A stretch of 55,313 nucleotides of DNA, from contig JAKAMO010000004.1 in NCBI GenBank assembly GCA_021812825.1, positions 1 to 55,313 of the forward strand. Direction: 5' to 3'. Shown here piece by piece: positions 33,266 through 41,403 of this stretch (position 1 is its first letter; each line of letters begins with the position of its first letter). The DNA is from a bacterium. GTDB lineage: Bacteria > Elusimicrobiota > Elusimicrobia > Elusimicrobiales > UBA9959. The position numbers were made by a program, and so were the translations under genes. The notes below the pieces were generated by a model that saw only the letters and a list, made by a program, of their open reading frames with translations, had not been told where the DNA came from and did not search any database.

Positions 33266-36200
33266 TTATCTCTGTACCGCCACCTTAAAGGTCCTTTTAT
33301 CGCCGCCCTTCTCCGCGAAGACAAAGTATACACCGCTTGCCACGTATACCCCTGACTTGTTCCTGCCGTCCCAGCTGGCTATCCCCCCCGCGCCCGCATG
33401 TATTTCCCGGATAAGCGACCCCGACAAAGAATAGATCCGCAACACCGCGAAACCCGGCAGGTTGGAGAACACCATGGCCGTATGGCCTAGGGCGGGCCGC
33501 AACGGGTTGGGCGACACCTTAACCTCTTTAACAGACGCGGATGGGATGGCCTGCATTATCTGGAACGTGGAAAAATGGTCGACCAATGCCATTACCCTGT
33601 TGTTATCCGGATCAGGATAGGAAACCAGCGGAACCCATACTCCGCCGGCCGTATCATAGCGGGCCAAGAGCAGTTTGTTCTCGTCCATACCAGACACATC
33701 CGCATCACGATAGGATACGGTCAGCCGAACCTTATTTGAGGGCTGCAATGGCTTATCCAGAGCTATCTCCACCCCCGCGCCTGAACCGCGCAGCTCTCCC
33801 ATCAGTGACGTATCAGGAGGGTATGCGCCCGGTGCCGAAGCCGCAAGCTGTACCGTTTCGCCGAACGCCCCGGGGGATATCCCTATCGAGACTTCGCCGT
33901 GCGAAGAGTGGTACGATACAGTTGCCGGCGCCCCCGGAAAAACAATCCCCAGATAAGGGACCTGGCGGGTCACGGTAGATATCCCCGCCGTCCCTTGCCC
34001 CCCCACCCCGTTTCCGTTAACTTCCGTAACAGAGAAGAAATAGGTGGTTCCCGAATAAAGCCCGGTGATATTGGTGCAGCACGTGGACACCCGCATGGTG
34101 ACCGTGGAAGAATCCGCCTCCCAAACGCCAATGTCATAAGTCGTATAAGCGGGGTTTGAATTACTCCCCCAGCAAATGGAAGCCGAGGTAATGGCAACCT
34201 CTGTGACCTCAGGGCTTACCGGGGAATTGGCCAAAGCATAGCGAATTACTGGTGCGGAGGTGGAAACCCCTGTAATATTGAAAACCTCGATCATAACCTG
34301 TGAACTGGCGTTAGCGGAAAGGCCGGCTTGGACGTAATAAGTAGCAGACCCAGGGAGATCCCCCGACAACGCCCCCCCGGTAGAAGAAACCACTCGCACT
34401 CCGGTTATCGAGGGAGGGGTCTGGATGCTCCAATTCCAATTGATGGCGGTGGATGAAATACCAATGCTGCCAGGCGAAATAACCGCGACATTCGGCAATG
34501 CCGGCCGCGTAATGGTTGAAACTACTGAGTCAAAATCCGTAGGGACCGCATCGCCGTTATAAGCCCTGATCCGGTAAAAATATGTCGTTTCCGGCAACAG
34601 ACCCGAGTCCGAATAGTCCGTGCCAGTAAAGGAGCTCCCGTAAGGGACAGGCGTGGAGAACGAGGTCGAGAAGCCGTCGGTTGACCGCGATATCTCATAG
34701 ACCGTATATCCCGGGTTGGAGTTGGCCGACCAGGCCAAAGATACCGAGGAAGAACTCGCCTGCGACACGTAGCTCCCCTCCGGCGGCACGGCCAAAGTGT
34801 AGACGGAAACCGGAGCGGAAGTTGCGGCAAGGACCGGCGCGAACGCTAGAACCCTGCGGCTATAGACTGTGTTGGTCGAAAGACCGCCCTCAAGCCATGA
34901 AGTCGCTCCCGGTGACAGATCACCGGACAGAATTTCATCGCTTGAGTTGATGACCCGATAGCCGCTTTCATAGGCCCCATCAGTCCAACTCCAGGCAATG
35001 GAGGAGACCCCCAGTGCAGTGCCGAAGGGATCCGGCGTGGTTAAAGCCAGGGTCCTAGTGGAACCGATGTTTGTATACGGTGTCGAATATCCATTATGCC
35101 CGACGGCTTTAACCGCAAAAAAATAGGTTGTGCCATCTTTTAAAGACCCGATGTCGGCTTGAGAATTAGAAACGATAGAGATCAAATTTCCGGAAAAACC
35201 ATTTACTCCCGGATCAGCTCCGGTGGAGGTCAGCAGAGCGTATTTAGTTCCGAGCGGATTGCCGTTCGGTCCCCATTGAACTGCGATAGTTGTAAAATCA
35301 ACTGATATAAAAGTTGGATCGCTCTGAGCAGGCTGGGAAGCCGGAGTAACTGTGCTGATAAGATTGGAAAAAACGTGGCCGCCGGCATTTACCGCCGCAA
35401 GATAACGATAATAAGTGGTATTAGGCGCCAAACCGCTTTCCGTGAAGTTGTTTTGGTCCGGGCCGATGCTTGTCGTATCCGCGACAAGACTATATGGCCC
35501 TGAACTGATCTGAGAGCCGTATAGCCTGAATCCCAACTCATTGACGGCATTATCAACCCACCCCCACACAATAGTCCCGGTCGAGACAAAGGTTGCCCCT
35601 AACGAACTGGCGGCCTGTGGACGACTTCTTCCATTCCCTCCCCCCATAGCCGGAGCAAAGCCCGTAGCGGCGGTCGCATATTTAACCCCTAACGCCCCAA
35701 CCTCGTAACTTACATGTGGGTTCCCTTGGCCATCCAAAGCTAGAGACGTGTGCCCGCCAGTAACAGCATCAACTGTTTGTAAATTCCAGGAAGAACCGTC
35801 CCAGTAAATATACTTTACCGCTAGCCCTAAACCATCTCCGTAGGTAATATGCGGTTTCCCTGAACCATCCAAGGCGATAGAAGAATACCACCCCTGTTCT
35901 CCTGAACTTACTACGGTCTGCGTACTCCAGAAACTTCCGGTCCAATAAGCATATTTAAGGTCCAGATTTGTCAGGTCCCTATAACTGATATGAGGCCGCC
36001 CCAACCCATCCAGCGCAAGAGAACTCTCCAGCCCGACATCTCCCTCCGCATCCACGGTCTGTATTTCCCAGGAACTTCCGTTCCAATGGGCATACGCGAG
36101 ATCGGCAATATACCAAATCGCGGTGTAATAACTGATATTCGGATTTCCTGAAGAATCCAAAGCTATGGAGGTGTACCATGCCCCTGTCCCAGTCGCCACT

Positions 36201-36715
36201 ATTTGCACGTCCCAGGCAGCCCCTGTCCAGTGAGCGTATTTGAGTTTATTCACGAGCGCAGCTTCGTAGCTGATATGCGGATTTCCAGCGCCATCTATGG
36301 CAATAGAAGAAAACCTGCCAACTTCCCCCGCGCTGTCAACTGTTTGGATCTCCCAGGCAGTTCCTGTCCAGTGGGCGTATTTCAGATCCTTATTGGTCGA
36401 ATCATAATAACTGATATGCGGTCGATCAAAACTATCCAAAGAGACGGAGCAGTACTCCCCGACTCCTGCCGCATTGTCCACCACTTGTGTGATCCAGGAG
36501 TTCGCTGTCCGTTTGGCGTACACAAGATTCATGTTTGTATTATTGAAACAGATGTGCGGATTTCCCAGAGAATCCAAAGCAACAGACGTGCCATCCGTAA
36601 TGATGTCTTGGCCAAAGATCAAAGACGAATTAAAAGGGGCTTGTGCCATTGCAGCCACTGCCCCGTGAAAGATCAGGAAAGCGGCCATATGAAGTGAGGC
36701 CTTGAATATTTTCAT
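33266..36715 (-). CDS. Large secreted repeat protein: propeller-like repeats, Fn3 domains, C-terminal sorting-type domain
   Basis: The 1149-residue protein has a signal peptide, then about six approximately 55-residue repeats (about 40-365) with SIALDGSGNPHISY and LKYAHWTG...WEIQTVD, suggesting a beta-propeller. Several fibronectin-III-like domains follow (about 370-930; for example TTYFFAVKAVGHNGYS). Next come an Ile/Gly-rich sandwich (about 940-1030) and a C-terminal FlgD/T9SS-type A domain (VKVSPNPLRPALGHTAMVF, ending GVYFVFAEKGGDKRTFKVAV). Such tails target proteins to the cell surface. Coupling to the PorV-like gene fits a substrate-shuttle pair. Confidence 0.8.
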   Translation of the reverse strand: MKIFKASLHMAAFLIFHGAVAAMAQAPFNSSLIFGQDIITDGTSVALDSLGNPHICFNNTNMNLVYAKRTANSWITQVVDNAAGVGEYCSVSLDSFDRPHISYYDSTNKDLKYAHWTGTAWEIQTVDSAGEVGRFSSIAIDGAGNPHISYEAALVNKLKYAHWTGAAWDVQIVATGTGAWYTSIALDSSGNPNISYYTAIWYIADLAYAHWNGSSWEIQTVDAEGDVGLESSLALDGLGRPHISYRDLTNLDLKYAYWTGSFWSTQTVVSSGEQGWYSSIALDGSGKPHITYGDGLGLAVKYIYWDGSSWNLQTVDAVTGGHTSLALDGQGNPHVSYEVGALGVKYATAATGFAPAMGGGNGRSRPQAASSLGATFVSTGTIVWGWVDNAVNELGFRLYGSQISSGPYSLVADTTSIGPDQNNFTESGLAPNTTYYRYLAAVNAGGHVFSNLISTVTPASQPAQSDPTFISVDFTTIAVQWGPNGNPLGTKYALLTSTGADPGVNGFSGNLISIVSNSQADIGSLKDGTTYFFAVKAVGHNGYSTPYTNIGSTRTLALTTPDPFGTALGVSSIAWSWTDGAYESGYRVINSSDEILSGDLSPGATSWLEGGLSTNTVYSRRVLAFAPVLAATSAPVSVYTLAVPPEGSYVSQASSSSVSLAWSANSNPGYTVYEISRSTDGFSTSFSTPVPYGSSFTGTDYSDSGLLPETTYFYRIRAYNGDAVPTDFDSVVSTITRPALPNVAVISPGSIGISSTAINWNWSIQTPPSITGVRVVSSTGGALSGDLPGSATYYVQAGLSANASSQVMIEVFNITGVSTSAPVIRYALANSPVSPEVTEVAITSASICWGSNSNPAYTTYDIGVWEADSSTVTMRVSTCCTNITGLYSGTTYFFSVTEVNGNGVGGQGTAGISTVTRQVPYLGIVFPGAPATVSYHSSHGEVSIGISPGAFGETVQLAASAPGAYPPDTSLMGELRGSGAGVEIALDKPLQPSNKVRLTVSYRDADVSGMDENKLLLARYDTAGGVWVPLVSYPDPDNNRVMALVDHFSTFQIMQAIPSASVKEVKVSPNPLRPALGHTAMVFSNLPGFAVLRIYSLSGSLIREIHAGAGGIASWDGRNKSGVYVASGVYFVFAEKGGDKRTFKVAVQR

Positions 36716-36762
36716 CTAAAATATACCCGGGCACCCTAACGAAAACATTCTACAAAACAAAA

Positions 36763-36782
36763 CCGCCGGAACTTTCCGGCGG
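36763..36782 (-). terminator. CCGCCGGAA-type terminator
   Basis: Arms CCGCCGGAA / TTCCGGCGG, then TTTTGTTTTG on the minus strand, behind the signal-peptide remnant. Confidence 0.75.
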
Positions 36783-36790
36783 CTTCGATG

Positions 36791-36931
36791 TCAAATGTCA
36801 AGATTCAAGACCTGACCCCAATCCGTCGATGTGCGCGCGAAGACGGGGTTAACGGATACGAGACAGGCAAAAAGCGGCAGTGACACGCACAATGTTATCT
36901 TGAGTAAACCTTTCAGGCGTGATGGGCTCAT
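36791..36931 (-). pseudogene. Signal-peptide remnant of a secreted protein, cut at the repeat
   Basis: The minus strand codes MSPSRLKGLLKITLCVSLPL followed by FACLVSVNPVFARTSTD, a clear signal peptide. It then runs directly into the CAAGACCTGACCCC repeat (W-G-Q-V-L-N-L-D-I-stop). The mature protein is gone. The frame is complete as 46 codons, too short to be a functional exported protein. Confidence 0.75.
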
Positions 36932-37055
36932 AAATATAACTTCGCGAGTATATAAGCGCAAATAGTGTAATGGACAACCGGCGGATTGTCAAATACGCAT
37001 GCGTCACGTTGGACACGTTCTCCCCAATGAGAACTCGTTGCCGAATCCCGCCTGC

Positions 37056-37163
37056 AAAAAAGGCTCCTGCTGCCTTTTTGGTGGATTATGTTAATTTAAA
37101 AACAAAACCGCCGGAACTTTCCGGCGGCTTCGATGTCAAGAATCAAGACCTGACCCCAATTCC
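37056..37163. repeat. Long direct repeat, copy B
   Basis: Nearly identical to 28813-28950 apart from a missing segment of about 30 bp whose endpoints are the short repeats GCTGCCTTTT / GCTACCTTTTT. It ends exactly where the truncated ThiF gene loses homology to its family. Confidence 0.85.
37108..37127 (-). terminator. CCGCCGGAA-type terminator within repeat B
   Basis: Arms CCGCCGGAA / TTCCGGCGG, then TTTTGTTTTT on the minus strand; it closes the truncated ThiF transcript. Confidence 0.75.
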
Positions 37164-37981
37164 CTAAATGTCACCCCGTCCATATCAGCACCACATTCAG
37201 CATCAATAAACTTCGGAGTGACAATCAGTCCATTCCGAAAATTATCATACCTCGCATGATATACTTCCGCTTTAGATTTGCCCAAGTCAGCGGGATCTAA
37301 TTTACCAGGCGAGCGAAATGCATTATGCACATAAAGCGGATCGAGGTCGAAGGCGCGGATTTCCCTCACCGGGGTCTTAATCAAAAAATCGAGCAAGTAA
37401 GCACCTGTTCCGCCCAAACCTATAACCGCGATAACATCATCCTTCAGCTTACCAGACAAGTCCCCAATTCCTGCCCGACTTGTTAAAGTGTCGTGGAATT
37501 TGAAGATTGAATCAGGGATAATTTCCGTAACTGCACGGAATGTGTATGGATATGGCTTTGGGTTGTGTAACTCAATAGCCGGACCAGATATTATGCTGAC
37601 ATAGTTTTCTATTTTATCGAAGAAGTCAACAAACTTGCCTGTGTCTTTCGGCTTGTTCGAGAAAGAGCGCTGCACTACCACATCCTTACTCGCATCACCT
37701 AGCACACGTTTTGTAGGCCCTCCGGCAAGATTTGGGATTGGCTTACCATCCAAGTTAAACGGAGCGGAACCCGCAAAAAATATCTGATGGTCGTTCTGTT
37801 TGACATGCGTTTTGTCGACAAAGACAAGCTCTGCAACAATAGCCCCAATCTGGAGCTTTAGTTCTGCATCCAGATAGGGAATGTCACGCACGATTAGGTG
37901 GCCACCATCAAAAGCGACTGCATAGCCTTTTTCGACCAGCCGCCTAATGTCGTCGTTATGACTGACCAGTTCTTGAAACAC
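37136..37981 (-). pseudogene. ThiF/E1-like enzyme with N-terminal DUF6791-like region, C-terminally truncated
   Basis: The frame starts at a GTG overlapping the ubiquitin-like gene by 26 bp. Residues about 1-170 resemble the DUF6791-type N-terminal region of bacterial ubiquitin-pathway proteins. From about 180 an E1/ThiF adenylation domain begins: VIAVIGLGGTGAYLLDFL (nucleotide loop 188-193) and FDLDPLYVHN. The reading frame then enters the CAAGACCTGACCCC repeat as R-E-L-G-S-G-L-D-S-stop, losing the rest of the domain including any catalytic cysteine. Family members are longer, so this copy is probably dead or a partial competitor. Confidence 0.75.
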
Positions 37982-38210
37982 TGAAGATCATCCCCTCTTT
38001 TACCTCGACCGTTGCGCTGGGCACCAGAGTTCCTTCTGGCTTATTCCCATGCCCGTTCTTGTATTTGACTGAATACGTAATTTCAGGATGCTGCGCATAG
38101 TCGGAGTACTCGAAAACAACGACCTCCGAATAAGAGATCTTTGATCCCCTAGGCCACTCGTGTGGCGTACCGTTCACAATTATAGTCACCGGCTTCTTAT
38201 CATCTGCCAT
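37956..38210 (-). CDS. Prokaryotic ubiquitin-like (multiubiquitin-domain) protein
   Basis: The 84-residue protein has the bacterial multiubiquitin-domain pattern: TIIVNGTPHEWPRGSKISY, YAQHPEITYSVKYKNGHG and LVPSATVEVKEGMIFSVSRT. One beta-grasp unit is present. In related operons such proteins accompany E1 (ThiF), E2-like and metalloprotease components and act in conjugation systems, several of which are antiphage. The C-terminus is T-G-Q-S rather than G-G. GGAGG lies 10 nt before the ATG. Confidence 0.8.
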   Translation of the reverse strand: MADDKKPVTIIVNGTPHEWPRGSKISYSEVVVFEYSDYAQHPEITYSVKYKNGHGNKPEGTLVPSATVEVKEGMIFSVSRTGQS

Positions 38211-38352
38211 TTAACCATTCCTCCTATTAATTTATTGTCAACCTTCGAAATGCCATGTCACTTTTTTATTCATGTTTTACCATCAAAAAAGAATGCTGAT
38301 GTTTTCCATATTACTGTCTATGCTCTGCAAATTCCCATCACCAGCAACTTTC

Positions 38353-40083
38353 CTACTTTTTTTCTTGCCTACCTGCTTCGCCTCCCCTTTTATTCTTTAA
38401 CATTGAACCGATTGCAGCAGTTTCTTTTTTATTTTCTTTTAAAAACTCAACATATGTGACCCAGCGGTATTTCGTTGGGGAAAACAAAGTGAATTTGGAC
38501 CCATAATCCCTTAAGGGCAACAACAGCATCTTTACTTTTGAGAGGCACGACATTGCCTTCTCATAATCTCCAAGATATTTATAAGCATAATGCATCGCCT
38601 GACACCGATTGGCGTCCATTAATGGGTTATTACTCGTAGCCGCTTTTTCGAACAGACCGATAGCTGTTTCAAACTTCTGCCTATAGCCGATATCCCCCAA
38701 TTTATACATCGCATACCCCATATTGTATGCAGCGGGCAGCACAAATTCCCCTGACTCACATGCCTTCTCATAAAACTCTTTTGCAAGCGAGTACTCTTTT
38801 AAAGCCATCGAGAATTCTGCAATGGTAAATGCAAATATACAACTGGGCATTGAAGTATAGAATTCAACAGCATAACCAAGCCATTCCCTCGCAGGTGATT
38901 GCTTTTTTAATTTGTCATATATCCGCGCCACTTCCAACACCGATCTCCCATGATTCCTCGAAAACATCTTCGGAGACAGAGTTGCCAGCGTTTTTGTGGC
39001 CTGGGCTCTCTTTCCCCATCTCTCATAAATCCGGGCAGTTTCCAGAATATATGCAGCATTATCCGGAAGAGTCTTTACCAACCCCGCAATACACTCGAGA
39101 GCCTCTTTATATTTCTCCATTGAGGCAAGCGCCCTGGCCGACTCTATACAGACATGCTCATTTGATGGGAAATTGCGTGCGACCGACATATAACCAACCA
39201 CTGCCTCAGCGACAGCACCTTCGGCCATTTTTTCCCTACATTTCTCAAGCGTATTCTCGAAATCACTACTATTTTTACGAATAATCCAAGCTGATATTTC
39301 CTCATATTCAGCTTTTTGTGGCAGATAGGCCTCTCCGGCAACAACGATTTTCTCCTCTAGTGCAAGCCCAGAATTATAGTGGACGATTTTGAAATTTTGT
39401 TCTTCAACCCTTAGCCTATCTTTGACCTCTTTGATGCGCTGTTCAACAAGATTAATCCCATCCGGGACTGGGCTAGCCACAAACAGCAGATCAATTTCTT
39501 TGCCCAGTGGGTTACACTGGATAGTGTTTTTCACATGTTCAATCCCTTCAAGATTTTGCTTGTTCAAGCCGAAGAGCAACACCACCATATCCGGGATATG
39601 CAATGTGCATACGCCACCGATATCCGTCAGACCTGTTCTTGAGTCAATCAGAACATAGTCCGGATTAAATTCCTTTTTAATCTGAGATTTAAGATTTTCA
39701 ATAAAATAAAAACCATCTTTTTTTCTATAAAAGTCTTTCCAGTCTAGCCGGCTCAACTCAACTTGGTAGCTAGAGTCTTTTTTTCCAGCAGGAATCAACA
39801 CGATACTTCCGGAACCACGAACAATAACCTCTCGAGTGTATTCCCTAAGATTTTTAGGCGGCACTGCTTTTTGCTTATATTCCGAGATATATTCGATTAC
39901 CCCTTTGCCATCATGGTTAGACTTCTGGAATTCCAGCATTGTATCAAGGCCAGGAGCCTCCAAATCAAAGTCTAAAATTACGACTTTACGCCCCTTCATC
40001 GCTAACGAATGCGCAACATTTACCAAAGCAAGAGACCGCCCAACTCCGCCTTTGTATGAATAGAAAGTTATAAATTTAAGCAT
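38353..40083 (-). CDS. ParA/MinD-like ATPase with TPR C-terminus
   Basis: The 576-residue protein has a deviant Walker A at residues 10-17 (YKGGVGRS), Walker A' LDFDLEAPG (37-45) and a Walker B-like YVLIDSRTGLTD. Helical tetratricopeptide-like repeats follow from about 270 (AAEAVVGYMSVARNFPSN, ALECIAGLVKTLPDNAAYILETARIYERWGK). This architecture is common in bacterial signalling and defence loci, where the ATPase switches and TPRs bind a partner. I chose the ATG at 40083 because it overlaps the MqsA-like stop (TGATG) and follows GGGAGG. AT-rich codon use marks it as foreign. Confidence 0.8.
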   Translation of the reverse strand: MLKFITFYSYKGGVGRSLALVNVAHSLAMKGRKVVILDFDLEAPGLDTMLEFQKSNHDGKGVIEYISEYKQKAVPPKNLREYTREVIVRGSGSIVLIPAGKKDSSYQVELSRLDWKDFYRKKDGFYFIENLKSQIKKEFNPDYVLIDSRTGLTDIGGVCTLHIPDMVVLLFGLNKQNLEGIEHVKNTIQCNPLGKEIDLLFVASPVPDGINLVEQRIKEVKDRLRVEEQNFKIVHYNSGLALEEKIVVAGEAYLPQKAEYEEISAWIIRKNSSDFENTLEKCREKMAEGAVAEAVVGYMSVARNFPSNEHVCIESARALASMEKYKEALECIAGLVKTLPDNAAYILETARIYERWGKRAQATKTLATLSPKMFSRNHGRSVLEVARIYDKLKKQSPAREWLGYAVEFYTSMPSCIFAFTIAEFSMALKEYSLAKEFYEKACESGEFVLPAAYNMGYAMYKLGDIGYRQKFETAIGLFEKAATSNNPLMDANRCQAMHYAYKYLGDYEKAMSCLSKVKMLLLPLRDYGSKFTLFSPTKYRWVTYVEFLKENKKETAAIGSMLKNKRGGEAGRQEKK

Positions 40084-40628
40084 CAATGCCTCCCAGAATC
40101 GCAATACATCGCTACAGGGCTACAATCAACTGGGGTACGATTCAGGAAACTAGATTCTTGCTCTTGACACTCTTCAATAGAATCTAAATACTCAAAACGT
40201 TCTGAGAGATCAACCCCATATTTCGTATTTTCTTCTTTCTTTTTGAATTTTTCCACAATCAGACGGATCAGATTATCCATAGCCTTATTTTGCACAGAAA
40301 GGCCAGTCTCCCATCGCAAGTAACTTTTAGCACCTACTCCCAAAAGCCGGGCCATACTAGTCTGGCTCAAATTAAGCTCCTGCCGGATTGATTTCAACTC
40401 TGCTGGACTAAGCAAAGACAATTCTTGAAATTGAGCAGCCTCAATAATCTTTGTGGCATTATCATCTAAAAAAATCTCATGACAATCAGAACATTCCTCC
40501 CAAGTCAGTCCTTTTACAACAATATTATGGATTTTCCCATCAACGCCAATAGGAAAGCGTCGCTGCCCCCTAACAGTCACCATATTTTTAGATCCACAAA
40601 CTGGACATTCTTCAATTTTTGTTTTCAT
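40083..40628 (-). CDS. MqsA/YgiT-type antitoxin-like zinc-finger HTH protein
   Basis: The 181-residue protein has an N-terminal zinc site (C8, C11, C46, C49: ECPVCGS and ECSDCHE) and an XRE-like helix-turn-helix (LKSIRQELNLSQTSMARLLGVGAKSYLRWETG). This is the MqsA layout, with an extra acidic C-terminal tail of about 50 residues. It lies 36 bp after the 106-residue gene and overlaps the ATPase gene, so it is the middle of an operon. It likely binds the palindrome at 40994-41019. Confidence 0.8.
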   Translation of the reverse strand: MKTKIEECPVCGSKNMVTVRGQRRFPIGVDGKIHNIVVKGLTWEECSDCHEIFLDDNATKIIEAAQFQELSLLSPAELKSIRQELNLSQTSMARLLGVGAKSYLRWETGLSVQNKAMDNLIRLIVEKFKKKEENTKYGVDLSERFEYLDSIEECQEQESSFLNRTPVDCSPVAMYCDSGRH

Positions 40629-40664
40629 ATCAGCCTCTCTTTAACCATGCGAATGATTCCCTAA

Positions 40665-40985
40665 TTACCATTTCGCGGGATGAAAGGAAAGGACTATCAT
40701 GTTATTATCTGGTCCATAGAACTGAACTTTAACGTAATATTTATTTGCTAACACCTGCATAAACATCAGATACGCGGGTTTTCCTGTTTTTTTCTGTAAA
40801 ATTTTTTCTATTACCCCATCGGATTGGATGTGTTTTTCAATGCATCGCAATATTCCCTCTTTGGTAACCCCCACCCGACCGGAGTCATTTTTTGCCGAAC
40901 CAGTTAGCGTAACCTTTGAGGGGCACTGACAAAGCAGAAGTATCTTCTGCCGTAAACTCCCGTCCATAGGTGCTGCCTGTGACAT
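40665..40985 (-). CDS. Putative MqsR/RelE-fold toxin
   Basis: The 106-residue protein stands directly upstream of an MqsA-like antitoxin, the position of MqsR toxins. The C-terminus (KPAYLMFMQVLANKYYVKVQFYGPDNNMIVLSFH) could be the beta strands of a RelE/DUF4258-like fold, but overall similarity is low, so the call rests mainly on context. GAGGG precedes the ATG. Confidence 0.5.
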   Translation of the reverse strand: MSQAAPMDGSLRQKILLLCQCPSKVTLTGSAKNDSGRVGVTKEGILRCIEKHIQSDGVIEKILQKKTGKPAYLMFMQVLANKYYVKVQFYGPDNNMIVLSFHPAKW

Positions 40986-41403
40986 TTTCCCTCAATATGG
41001 TATCATTTGATACCATATTATAGCAGATACATGGGGTTTGTCAACCCCCCTTAAAAGTATCGGCCAAAACGCAGTCCTGGCTGAAAGCGCTAAGCGAGGC
41101 AAGGGAGAATCGGCCGTGAGCGATTTTAGGGCGCAGGGCCCGGGCGGCCGGAGCGGACGGCCTATCATTAAGGCCGCGGCCGAGACTGTCTGAGCGAGGC
41201 ACTGCGTGCCGAGCGAGTTCGAGGCCGGCGGAGGCCCAAGGGCCCTCTTTCTGCGCGCCCGCTTATGAGCGAGCGTCGAATCCCGGGCGACCATCTGCAC
41301 GGTGGCCGCTTGATGCGCATAGCGCCTGATGCGGCACGGCCATAGGCCAGTGCGAGACCGCGTGCCCGAGGAGCCCATACCCCCGGCAGCCCTCACAAAC
41401 CAC
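40986..41403. other. Promoter/operator followed by a GC-rich structured block
   Basis: 40994-41044 holds the promoter and operator of the AT-rich operon. 41060-41400 is abruptly GC-rich with many short inverted repeats (for example GGCACTGCGTGCC and CCCAAGGGCCC) and repeated GAGCGA. A long minus-strand frame crosses it but has no protein-like composition, so I treat the block as non-coding. Confidence 0.5.
40994..41044 (-). promoter_or_regulatory. Consensus promoter with overlapping operator palindrome
   Basis: On the minus strand a perfect TTGACA (41039-41044) and TATAAT (41017-41022) are spaced by 16 nt. A palindrome with 12-bp arms AATATGGTATCA / TGATACCATATT (40994-41019) overlaps the -10 and start site. 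This is the classic layout of a strong promoter shut by its own antitoxin. Confidence 0.8.

Larger units (their letters stand above)
36716..37135. other. Intergenic region with gene remnant and direct repeat B
   Basis: It contains a terminator (36763-36782), motif copy 7, a signal-peptide gene remnant (36791-36931), an AT-rich upstream part with TATATAAG-like sequence near 36950, and direct-repeat copy B with its terminator. No intact gene. Confidence 0.6.

Noticed and set aside
40992..41396. 134-residue minus-strand frame in the GC-rich block
   Set aside because: Composition is not protein-like, there is no ribosome-binding site, and the region is better explained by nested inverted repeats.
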